Origin: Jejuia sp. UBA6058 | GTDB lineage: Bacteria > Bacteroidota > Bacteroidia > Flavobacteriales > Flavobacteriaceae | Assembly: GCA_002428965.1 (NCBI GenBank) | Contig: DIYI01000012.1 | Coordinates: 347,948 to 411,947, forward strand | DNA length: 64,000 nucleotides | Direction of reading: 5' to 3' | Shown here: positions 24,612 to 34,300 of the stretch, in pieces | Layout: each line of letters opens with the position of its first letter | Position numbering within the stretch: the stretch's first letter is position 1 | Notes under the pieces: generated by a model | The model's input: only the letters and a program-made list of their open reading frames with translations | Told to the model about the DNA's origin: nothing | Database searches by the model: none | Made by a program: the position numbers and the translations under genes

Positions 24612-27600
24612 ATGTCATTAAAAAGACTTCTTGCTCTCGTAATGGTAATTGCGCTAGCAACTTCCTGTAAAAAGAAAGCCGTAGAAACTGATAATATCTT
24701 CAAGTTTCGAGATTATATAAGTTACACCACCTCTGGAATGACTTCGGTGGCGAATCCTATCAGAATTAATTTAGCGAATGAAGTTGAAGGTTGGGAAATG
24801 GGTCAGGAAATCACCGACAATATTGTTTCCATAAAACCCCATGTTGAAGGCACATTGAAGGCAGCTAATAAACATACGCTTGTCTTTACTCCCGATGAGC
24901 ATTTAGAATCAGACACAGAATATACCGTCATCGTTAAACTTGATGATATATACAAAAACATGCCCAAGGGTTTTGAAAACTACACCTTTCAGTTTAAAAC
25001 CATCACCCCAAGTTTTAATGTGGTTACCAATAGTTTACAATCTTACAGCAAGGAGTGGCAATATTTAGAAGGAGTTATAAAATCCGCTGATGTAATTACA
25101 CTTGAAGATGCTAAAACCCTAGTTGAAGCGTCACAAAACGGAAAAAATTTGGCGGTAGTTTTTAATGAATTGAACAAAAGTTCGAAACATTTCGAATTCA
25201 AAATTGACAGCATTCATCGCTTGGTGGACGACAGCAAAATTTTAATAAAATGGGATGGAAGAGCCATTAAAGTAGATAACGAAGGTGAAAATACAGTGAA
25301 CATTCCAGGGCGAAATCATTTCACTATTGTAGATACTGAAGTGGTACAAGCTCCCGAACAATATTTGTCCATTAACTTTTCGGATCCCCTTAGAAAACAA
25401 CAGAATTTTGATGGATTGGTGTCCATTCAAAAGGTGAAAAACCCAAGATTTATTGTTGAAGGCAACCTATTAAAAGTATATCCAGACAGCAAATTGGTGG
25501 GCAATATTCAGGTGGATGTGTTTCAAGGTATTAAAAATGATGAAGGGTACAAATTGAAAACGCCTTTTTCTGAAACTATTGCTTTCGAAGAGTTAAAACC
25601 TCAAGTACGATTGATTAGCAATGGCACTATTTTACCGAATTCCCAAGAATTGAAATTCAATTTTGAAGCGGTGAATTTAAGTGCTGTTGATGTTCGGGTA
25701 ATTAAAATATTTGAGGATAATGTACTTCAGTTTTTACAGGACAATAACCTGAATAGCAACAACCGTTACGACATTAAAAAAGTGGGGCGCCGTATTGCAA
25801 AACAAACCATTCAACTACAAACTGCTTCGGAAAACACGGTAAAATGGAAAGCCTATAGCATCGATTTATCAAAGTTCTTTCAAGCTGATGCTGGAGCCAT
25901 TTACCGGGTGGAATTAAGTTTTAACAGACGTTATTCGTTGTACGATTGTGAAGCCAATAATCCAAGTCCAAATACTGAAGACAACGATTATTATGATGAC
26001 TATTATGAAGAAGAATACTATGACGATAGTTATGAAGCCATAGCCTCTGAAGATGAAGATTTGCGCGAAGAACAGTATTGGGATAATTTGTTATATCGCT
26101 ATAAAAACTACACGTACAATTGGCGTGAAGAGAAAAATCCATGTCACGATGCGTATTACAATGAGCGCAAAATTGTGTCACAAAACTTATTGGCATCCAA
26201 TTTGGGCGTAATCGCAAAACGAGGCGCAAACAACTCCTATTACTTTGCTGTAACCAACATTTTAAATACTGAACCTGAAGGTAATGCTAAAGTGTCTTTA
26301 TACAATTTTCAACAGCAGGAATTAGCGAGTAGAACTACCGATACTGAAGGTTTGACCACCATTGATGCAGATAAACATGCGAACTTCGCCATTGTTTCAA
26401 AAGGCAATAATACCACTTATGTAAAATTGCAGGAAGGCAATTCCTTGTCCCTAAGTAAATTCGATGTGTCTGGTCACCGCTTGCAACGTGGATTAAAAGG
26501 CTATTTATATGGCGAACGAGGCGTTTGGCGACCTGGTGATACTTTGCATTTAACCTTTATGCTGAATGACAACGCGAATCCACTACCAAAAAGACACCCC
26601 ATAAAATTGGAAATTACCGACCCCAATGGCAAACTGGTTTATAAAAATGTAACTTCCGATAATCTCAATAATTTCTATAAGTTCACAGTACCAACGTCTA
26701 CAGAAGATAAAACCGGAAACTATAATGCCAAGGTTTCCGTTGGTGGAGCCACCTTTAACAAAGGCCTAAAAATTGAAACCGTAAAACCAAATCGTCTCAA
26801 ATTAAAAGTCGATTTTGAGGATGAAATTTTAACGAACAATGCACCTCTAAAAGGCACTTTGGATGTAAAATGGCTGCACGGTGCTCCTGGAAAAAACTTG
26901 AAAGCTGAAATAAAGGCAAAATTCAGTTCAGCCTATACCGCTTTTGAAAACTACAAGCAATACACCTTTAATGATCCCACTCGGAAATTTCAAACGGAAG
27001 AAATCAATGTGTTTGAGGGCAAGGTAAATGATGAAGGGCTTGCTCAAATCAGTAAAAAACTGAATGTTGGTAAAAATGCTCCTGGTATGTTGAATGTGCA
27101 ATTTTTGGTTCGCGCTTTTGAAAATGGTGGTGATTTCTCTCTAGATGCATTTACCAAAAAATATGCGCCATACAACGCTTTTGTTGGCTTACGTTCCCCT
27201 AAAGGGAATGCTTACGGTTCCTTTTTTACTGATGAAACCCAAAGGTTTGATGTGGTTACTGTGGATAAAAACGGTAAACCCATACAGCGTAATAATCTTG
27301 AAGTTAAAATCTATAAAGTTGAATGGCGATGGTGGTGGAATTCCTCCTATGATGATTTGGCGAGCTATACATCAAGCCGTTACCACAGGCCTTTTAAATC
27401 CCTAAAGGTGAACACCGATGCAAATGGAAAAGCCAATTTTAAAGTCAATATTCCAGACAACGAACGTGGGCGATATTTAATTCGTGTGCTCGATCCTGCT
27501 AGTGGTCATGCCACTGGAAGAACCGCCTATTTTCATAAAAACTGGTGGCAAAAAGCGCCATCGAGCGATAAAGAGGCCGCTAAAATGTTAGTATTTTCTG

Positions 27601-30188
27601 CAGATAAAGAAAACTATAATGTAGGCGAAACTGCCAAAGTAACGTTTGCCTCTGGAAGTGAAGGTCGCGCTTTGGTAAGCATTGAAAATGGCACAGAGGT
27701 ATTAGATCACAAATGGGTAAAAACATCAAAAGGTGAAACCGTGGTTGATATTCCGATATCTGAGGAAATGGCTCCAAATGTGTTTGTTAATATTTCGTTA
27801 TTGCAACCCCATGCGATTACTGCCAATGATTTACCAATCCGATTATACGGTGTCATCCCAATTATGGTGGAAAATCCGAGCACCAAATTGCATCCTGAAT
27901 TGCAGATGCCTGATAAATTGAAACCTGAACAAACTTTTGAAGTTAAGGTTTCTGAAAAAGACAACAAACCCATGACCTACACAATCGCTATGGTTGAAGA
28001 AGGTTTACTGGATTTAACCCGATTTAAAACTCCAAATGCTTGGAAGGAATTTTATAAACGAGAAGCTTTAGGTGTAAAAACATGGGATGTGTTTGATGAT
28101 GTGATTGGAGCGTATTCCGGAAGTATCGATCAGGTATTTGCCATTGGCGGTGATGGTAGTGCAACAGGTGGAAAAAACAAAAAAGCAAATCGTTTTAAAT
28201 CAGTCGTGACCTATTTGGGGCCATTTAAATTGGAGGCCGGCAAATCGAAAACTCATCAAATAAAATTGCCGAATTACATTGGCTCGGTGCGCACTATGGT
28301 GGTTGCAGGAAACAATGAAAATGAAGCTTATGGAAGTACTGATAAAACTGTTCCTGTGAAAAAACCATTGATGGTATTAGCTACACTTCCGCGGAAATTA
28401 AGCCCTGGTGAAAAAGTTACGTTACCAGTTACCGTTTTTGCCATGGAGCCTAAGGTGAAAAACGTCAATATCAGTTTAAAATTAAGTGACGGAATTTCCA
28501 TAGTCGGCGACACGAAAAAGACCCTAAGCTTTGCAAAACCCGATGAGCAAATGGCGTATTTTGAATTAGATGTAAGTAAAGCGAAAGGTATCAATACTGT
28601 GGAAGTCATCGCTTCAGGAAATGGTGAAACTTCCAAATATAAAGTAGAATTGGATGTGGTGAATACCAACCCCATCACTTCTAAATCCATTGATAAAACT
28701 TTAACTGCTAATGCTTCAGAAACCATGAGTTTCACCACGTTTGGGGTTGCTGGGACAAATTCTGCAACCGTGGAATTTTCTACATTACCTCCTATGGATT
28801 TTACTCGACGATTGGAATACTTAATTCGCTATCCCCACGGATGTGTGGAGCAAACCACATCAAGCGTATTTCCGCAGTTATTTTTAGAGGATATTTTTGA
28901 TTTGACTTTTGAAAAGAAACAACAAATACGAGACAATGTTGAAAAAGGTATTAAACGTTTAGGGCGTTTCCAAAGACCACATGGTGGTTTAAGCTATTGG
29001 ATGGGTGAAAACAATGCCAACGACTGGGGCACAAGCTACGCAGGACATTTTATGATTGAAGCCGAAAAGAAAGGGTATGTTTTGCCATTGACTTTTAAGA
29101 GCAATTGGCTGAAATACCAAAAACAAACTGCTAGAAATTGGAGACCGAGTTACAGACGTTATAACTCCGATTTAGCTCAGGCGTATCGCTTATATACGTT
29201 GGCCTTAGCAGGTAGTCCAGATTTGGCAAGCATGAACCGCTTGCGGGAGTTCAGTGAAATTTCAAATGAAGCCAAATGGCGATTAGCGGCTGCTTACGCC
29301 TTGGCTGGACAAAAAGAAGCAAGTGAGCAACTATCACAGACTGCTAATATTGAGTTTAAATCGCATCGTTACAACTATTACACATACGGATCTATGGACA
29401 GAAATCGAGCCATGACATTAGAAACTATGGTATTGACTAAAAATCCAAAAACCCGTGATTTAGCCGAAACCATTGCTAAAGATCTATCTAGCAATAGATG
29501 GATGAGCACACAAACTACAGCTTACAGTTTATTGGCTATGGCTAAAATGGTGAATGCTAATGGTGGAAAAGCTCTAAACATAAATTACAGTATCAATGGG
29601 AAAGCTGAAAGTATTGATACTAAAAATGCGGTGGCACAAAGACCATTGAACATTGTGGATGGTGCAAATACTATAAGCTTAAATAATAAAGAAAATAATG
29701 TCGTGTATGTTCGTGTGTTGAACTCTGGAAGGCTACCGCTTGGACAAGAGCTGGTTGAAAAACGAGGGTTGAGCGTTTCGGTACAATACAAAGATTTACA
29801 AGGCAATACACTGGATGTTTCTAAACTAATGCAGGGTCAGGATTTTGTGGCCACGGTTAGTGTAAGTAACCTAAAAAACTATAACATAAATGATGTGGCG
29901 CTGACACAAATTTTCCCTTCGGGATGGGAAATTGTAAATACCCGATTTACAGCGTTTGGAACCACAACCTCTAATAAAGCGCGCTATACAGATATTAGAG
30001 ACGACCGGGTGAACTTCTATTTTGACTTAAGCAAAAGTGGAAGTTCCAATAGCACCAAAACATTTTCGGTAATGCTTAATGCAAGTTACTTAGGCAACTA
30101 TTATTTACCGGGAATTCAAGCGGAGGCTATGTATGATAACGACTTTTTAGTAAGAACTAAAGGGCAATGGATAACAGTAATAAAATAA
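24612..30188 (+). CDS. Bacterial alpha-2-macroglobulin family lipoprotein with thioester
   Basis: 1858 residues. Lipobox ATSC (Cys19) after a short signal anchors it in the envelope. Multiple macroglobulin domains follow (for example RGVWRPGDTLHLTFML near 635-650). The thioester motif CVEQ is at Cys1411-Gln1414 (YPHGCVEQTTSSVFPQ), then the alpha-alpha barrel thioester domain and a final beta domain. Such proteins trap attacking proteases by covalent capture and are usually partnered with penicillin-binding protein 1C; pbpC lies 6 kb further on. An unusual Tyr/Asp/Glu-rich insert lies at about 455-485 (DYYDDYYEEEYYDDSYE). It has its own 210-bp upstream region without a clear consensus promoter. 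Confidence 0.95.
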   Translation: MSLKRLLALVMVIALATSCKKKAVETDNIFKFRDYISYTTSGMTSVANPIRINLANEVEGWEMGQEITDNIVSIKPHVEGTLKAANKHTLVFTPDEHLESDTEYTVIVKLDDIYKNMPKGFENYTFQFKTITPSFNVVTNSLQSYSKEWQYLEGVIKSADVITLEDAKTLVEASQNGKNLAVVFNELNKSSKHFEFKIDSIHRLVDDSKILIKWDGRAIKVDNEGENTVNIPGRNHFTIVDTEVVQAPEQYLSINFSDPLRKQQNFDGLVSIQKVKNPRFIVEGNLLKVYPDSKLVGNIQVDVFQGIKNDEGYKLKTPFSETIAFEELKPQVRLISNGTILPNSQELKFNFEAVNLSAVDVRVIKIFEDNVLQFLQDNNLNSNNRYDIKKVGRRIAKQTIQLQTASENTVKWKAYSIDLSKFFQADAGAIYRVELSFNRRYSLYDCEANNPSPNTEDNDYYDDYYEEEYYDDSYEAIASEDEDLREEQYWDNLLYRYKNYTYNWREEKNPCHDAYYNERKIVSQNLLASNLGVIAKRGANNSYYFAVTNILNTEPEGNAKVSLYNFQQQELASRTTDTEGLTTIDADKHANFAIVSKGNNTTYVKLQEGNSLSLSKFDVSGHRLQRGLKGYLYGERGVWRPGDTLHLTFMLNDNANPLPKRHPIKLEITDPNGKLVYKNVTSDNLNNFYKFTVPTSTEDKTGNYNAKVSVGGATFNKGLKIETVKPNRLKLKVDFEDEILTNNAPLKGTLDVKWLHGAPGKNLKAEIKAKFSSAYTAFENYKQYTFNDPTRKFQTEEINVFEGKVNDEGLAQISKKLNVGKNAPGMLNVQFLVRAFENGGDFSLDAFTKKYAPYNAFVGLRSPKGNAYGSFFTDETQRFDVVTVDKNGKPIQRNNLEVKIYKVEWRWWWNSSYDDLASYTSSRYHRPFKSLKVNTDANGKANFKVNIPDNERGRYLIRVLDPASGHATGRTAYFHKNWWQKAPSSDKEAAKMLVFSADKENYNVGETAKVTFASGSEGRALVSIENGTEVLDHKWVKTSKGETVVDIPISEEMAPNVFVNISLLQPHAITANDLPIRLYGVIPIMVENPSTKLHPELQMPDKLKPEQTFEVKVSEKDNKPMTYTIAMVEEGLLDLTRFKTPNAWKEFYKREALGVKTWDVFDDVIGAYSGSIDQVFAIGGDGSATGGKNKKANRFKSVVTYLGPFKLEAGKSKTHQIKLPNYIGSVRTMVVAGNNENEAYGSTDKTVPVKKPLMVLATLPRKLSPGEKVTLPVTVFAMEPKVKNVNISLKLSDGISIVGDTKKTLSFAKPDEQMAYFELDVSKAKGINTVEVIASGNGETSKYKVELDVVNTNPITSKSIDKTLTANASETMSFTTFGVAGTNSATVEFSTLPPMDFTRRLEYLIRYPHGCVEQTTSSVFPQLFLEDIFDLTFEKKQQIRDNVEKGIKRLGRFQRPHGGLSYWMGENNANDWGTSYAGHFMIEAEKKGYVLPLTFKSNWLKYQKQTARNWRPSYRRYNSDLAQAYRLYTLALAGSPDLASMNRLREFSEISNEAKWRLAAAYALAGQKEASEQLSQTANIEFKSHRYNYYTYGSMDRNRAMTLETMVLTKNPKTRDLAETIAKDLSSNRWMSTQTTAYSLLAMAKMVNANGGKALNINYSINGKAESIDTKNAVAQRPLNIVDGANTISLNNKENNVVYVRVLNSGRLPLGQELVEKRGLSVSVQYKDLQGNTLDVSKLMQGQDFVATVSVSNLKNYNINDVALTQIFPSGWEIVNTRFTAFGTTTSNKARYTDIRDDRVNFYFDLSKSGSSNSTKTFSVMLNASYLGNYYLPGIQAEAMYDNDFLVRTKGQWITVIK

Positions 30189-30215
30189 CGTTACTGAAAG
30201 CGTGTGTGTTTTGTT

Positions 30216-30236
30216 ATTCTGAACTGAATTCAGAAT
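30216..30236. repeat. REP-like hairpin
   Basis: Arms ATTCTGAA / TTCAGAAT with a 5-base loop, 28 bases after the macroglobulin stop. The surrounding GTTATTCTGAAC...AATCTC resembles the dispersed element at 9747-9772. It could also act as a weak terminator, but it has no T run. Confidence 0.5.
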
Positions 30237-30339
30237 CTCAACTCCTGAAAATCTGAGTTATATTTTCAAATTTTTGAGAAAGGGCCGTTTGCTGATTATG
30301 AACTTCTTAAGTAGTTAAAACTCATAGTTGGCAGATACG

Positions 30340-30434
30340 CCCGCGTTAGGGATTGCAGAGAAAAGCCCACAGCGGAGCCCTTAGGCGGAGCGAGGACTTG
30401 AAACGTAAAGCCCGACCCCTTGTGGGTAACGCCC
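30340..30434. repeat. Dispersed GCGTTA-ended element, copy 2
   Basis: 95 bp, CCCGCGTTAGGGATTGCAG at the left and GACCCCTTGTGGGTAACGCCC (split here by the Tn-like internal variation) at the right. The middle (GCCCACAGCGGAGCCC, AGGCGGAGCGAGG) differs from copies 1 and 3. It lies between the macroglobulin gene and the SH3b gene. Confidence 0.75.
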
Positions 30435-30473
30435 AAAACACATGCACGATTGGTAACATAAAAATGTAAAAAA

Positions 30474-31343
30474 ATGACAAAATATATTTATATGATAGCG
30501 CTATTGATTGGATTCAATATGGCTAACGCACAAGAAATTAGATACGTAAACGCCGATAACGGCTTGTTTTTAAGAGAAACCCCCAATCCAGGTTCAAAAC
30601 ACGTGGATAAATTGGTGTATGGTACTGCTTTGGAAGTAACCGAACGCACCAATTTAAAACTTGATGTTAGAGATAATAACGACATTATTTCTGGGGAATG
30701 GGTGAAAGTAACCTGTACGGATGATTTGTATAACAGTAGAACTGGTTATGTGTTTAACGGATTTTTAAGTGACAAAAAGCTTGCAAAACGGTTTCATATT
30801 GATTTTGAAGATTTTAAAATTGAATTTAATGATTTGAGTGCCGAAATTATTGGTGACCCTCAAGTTACCGTGCACGATGCTGAGGCTGTAGATGCCTTTA
30901 TAGAGTTTGGTGAAACGCTTGAAAATAAAAAGATTAGAATAAGACATCATTCAAAATATAAGGCCATAAAAGTGTTTCAGCGATATGAGAATAGTGTTTC
31001 GGTTTCTGCGGAGGGAGCGGAATGTCATTTGGATGATTGGAAAACGTTTTATTCTGCTTGGGAGCCTATGAAACCTCAAAAAAAGGCTAACGTATTTCAA
31101 ACGATTTCCTATGGAAAAAAGGCCTCAGAAAAATTTATTGATGTGGATATAAATGAATTTAAAAACAAGGTAAAAGAGCATTGTGGGGAAGAATGGTACA
31201 ATATGATAAAAGCGGATAATGCCATTAACACAGGTGCTTCTAGAGTGGCAATGAGTAAGATTTGTTTTAAGGTTGTTTTTACTACGATGGAAGATAAGAA
31301 AGTGGAGAAGTTAGTTGCTTTTGATATTCCTAATGTATTATAA
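30474..31343 (+). CDS. Secreted SH3b-domain protein
   Basis: 289 residues. Signal peptide to about residue 19 (MANAQ). It is followed by a bacterial SH3 fold (about 22-100): IRYVNADNGLFLRETPNPGS, a central VYGTALEVTER, GEWVKVTC and GYVFNGFLS, the classic layout of SH3b repeats that bind cell-wall peptides. The remaining 190 residues are not assigned. They contain CHLDDWKTFY and a Cys-bearing KEHCGEEWYNM stretch. It sits between two gene families that act on the envelope (macroglobulin and PBP1C), which fits a periplasmic or cell-wall role. The next gene is convergent and ends 17 bases away. Confidence 0.82.
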   Translation: MTKYIYMIALLIGFNMANAQEIRYVNADNGLFLRETPNPGSKHVDKLVYGTALEVTERTNLKLDVRDNNDIISGEWVKVTCTDDLYNSRTGYVFNGFLSDKKLAKRFHIDFEDFKIEFNDLSAEIIGDPQVTVHDAEAVDAFIEFGETLENKKIRIRHHSKYKAIKVFQRYENSVSVSAEGAECHLDDWKTFYSAWEPMKPQKKANVFQTISYGKKASEKFIDVDINEFKNKVKEHCGEEWYNMIKADNAINTGASRVAMSKICFKVVFTTMEDKKVEKLVAFDIPNVL

Positions 31344-31360
31344 AAACATTTAAGGTCGTT

Positions 31361-34300
31361 TTACCTTTTTAAGGTGAAATGGCCTTTAAATATAGAGGTG
31401 TTACCATCGATATCGATTAATGACATGGTATACCAATAGTCTTCTGTTGGTAAATTAATACCATTGTAAGTACCATCCCAACCTAATGTTGCAGTACTAA
31501 ACACTTTAAGGAGTTTACCATATCTGTTAAAGACACTGATATTTGAGTGCTGGTAAAACCTAGTATCCAAACCTTTAACTTGCCAATATTCATTCTCACC
31601 ATCATTATTGGGTGTGAAAAATCTAGGAAACCCGAATACAAATATTTCTACCGAAGCCTCAGGTCCGCAACCATTTTTATCTCTTACACTAACAATATGA
31701 ACTCCAGATGAAACATTCTCAAACTCTGGTAAATCTTGATATGAGCCATTATCCAATGCAAATTCATAGTCTCCTATTCCTAAATTTCCCGGGCTATTGT
31801 CAATAATAATATTGCTATTTGTATCACTATTGATTTCTGTTCTAATATCGGTGGCATCTATAGTCGGCGCTCCTGAACTAACAACCTCTATTGTTTCAAG
31901 ATTAGATTGACAACCTGTGATAGGATCGGTGGCAAAAACCGTGTAAGTTCCAGCAACAGCAACAGAAATACTCTCTGCTATAATGCCCGTACTCCATGTG
32001 TAATCATAATTACCATCTGAAGTGTTAAAGCTTAAATCAAGTGTCTGTCCATTACAAATTGATTGAGGAGAGGTTACTGTAATGTTTGGTATTAACGAAT
32101 TAGTTACTGTAAACTCCGTATCTGAGAAACAGGTGTTATCAGTAATGGCTCTTGTAAAAGCACGTACATAAATGGTTTGCTGTTCACTGGAATTGGTAAT
32201 TGTAAAATTACTTGTATTTGGAATTACATCGGTTCTACCAGCATCTGTAAAATATGTAATTTCATAATCTGCATCACTTTCGCCTCCTAAAATATTGATT
32301 TCATTTAACGTCAAATTAAAAATTGTAGTGTTTACACCATCATCACAATCTGATAAATTTAAGTCTGCTCCAGTAGGGTTTATATTTAGGCTTGGTTCAA
32401 TATTGGCAGTAATATCCAGCGTATTACTCACACAACCAGAAATTGTATTTCTTGCTAAAGCCCTATAAATTGTTCCTGAAATTAGAGGAGTTGTTGCCCA
32501 ATCTAACATCGGTATTTCTGTATAGGTAGCATCTAACCAAACTAATTCTTCGCTATTAGCACTATCAATTGTTGCCAATAAATCACTTACAAATCCGCTT
32601 TCGCAGAAATATTGCTGTACCTCTCCTAATGGCGTGTTTGGTGTATTAATTTCAAAAGTGAAAGTATATTCTGAGTAACACCCCTCAGGGTTTTGAATTG
32701 GATCGATAGTAGAAACGTCAGTGATTATATAAGTAATATCGCTAGTTGCATTATCTGTTAACGCTGTAACCTCAATTTCCCATTCGTTTGTTGGGTTTGG
32801 TGAAATACTTATATTTCCATTACTTGAAGTCCAACTAATTTGATAATTAGCACCTGTAGAACCATCAGCTATTATGGTAGCCATGTCATTAGCGCCACAA
32901 ACGCTTGTAATACTAGTTGGTGTAATTCCATTTACCAAAGGCAGCGGTGACACAACTATATTAAAGGTGCTCGTATACACCTCGCAATCAGGATTTTCTA
33001 CACTATTATTAAACACCAATACTTCAATTGTATTTGATGATGACGTGTACGCACTTGGAGTTGTAATTTCAGTTGTTGGAACATTTGCATCCAAAAAATA
33101 CCTTATTGTATGTTCTGAAGGGTTGGCTGTTCCAAGTATTTCTGACGTTGTTGTCAGATTGGTTAAATCGAACTGCGCCATACCCATTCCCATATCACAA
33201 AGAATATAATCTGATATTGGAGTAATTGCTAAATTAGGCGCAATACTAATAGTAACATTTAAACTGCTTGTACTTTGGCATAATATGGGTGAATTGTTAT
33301 CGTTGGGGTCTTGACGTCTTACCGAATATGAGTTATAAACTCTTCCATCAATCAGGGTATCGCTTTGCTCTACCTCAAGGCTTGTTACAGAATCGAACCA
33401 AACCAATTTATTTGCGGTAGGTGTTGCATTATCTTCACTAGGTAAATCACTACCTAAAGATGCATTACAATAGGTTAGTGTTGAGTTTAAATCAGGAGCG
33501 TTTAATGCTTCTCCAATAGATACAGCAAACAAATTACTTGTTGATGTTGTACATTCTATCCCAGCAGGATCGGTAACTGTATATGTAATATTTACCGTAC
33601 CAGCTACAGTTCCCGTAACATTTACTATTGAAGCCGAAGCATCATCAAAAGTTATATTACCCTCTGCAGAATCTGGTAAGGCAGACCACAAAATAGTGTA
33701 CCCAATAGGTAAATTTGTAGTATCTGCATTTAGCTGAATGGACTCACCTACTTGACAAATTTCATTACCTCCTGTAATTTCGTTACCCAAATCCATTACA
33801 TTGCACTCTCTCAAATAAATTGGTCCAAATTGATAAATACAGTCAAAGTTATTTGGTTGAATTGTGGCATAAACAACATCCGGATTGCCAGCTAAATTAA
33901 TATCATAATTTTGTATTCCTGCCGTTACCTCATTTGTGAAATCACTATTTCTAAAAACTCTAAACTGGTAAGGTGTATCTGGTAACGTATTTGGATCTAC
34001 TCCTCTAAAAAGCGTATAATAGCGATTAGTCCCTATCGCACTTACAGGAGACCAATCGCCTAAATTTCTTAAATCATAGTTTCCACCTGGTGTCATCGGT
34101 GTAAGAAACCATTCACCTGGTCCTGGGAGTCCACTGTTTGGATCTGGCAAAGCAGGATCTGTTTCTAACAGATAAGGCAGCCTAATTGTTACAGGTAAAC
34201 TTGCTGTACTTTGACAGCCAATATTGCCACTTGCATCTCGAATTACACTATAAACATCAAAGGTTTGACCATCAATTAAGTTAACCATACTGTCTCCCGA

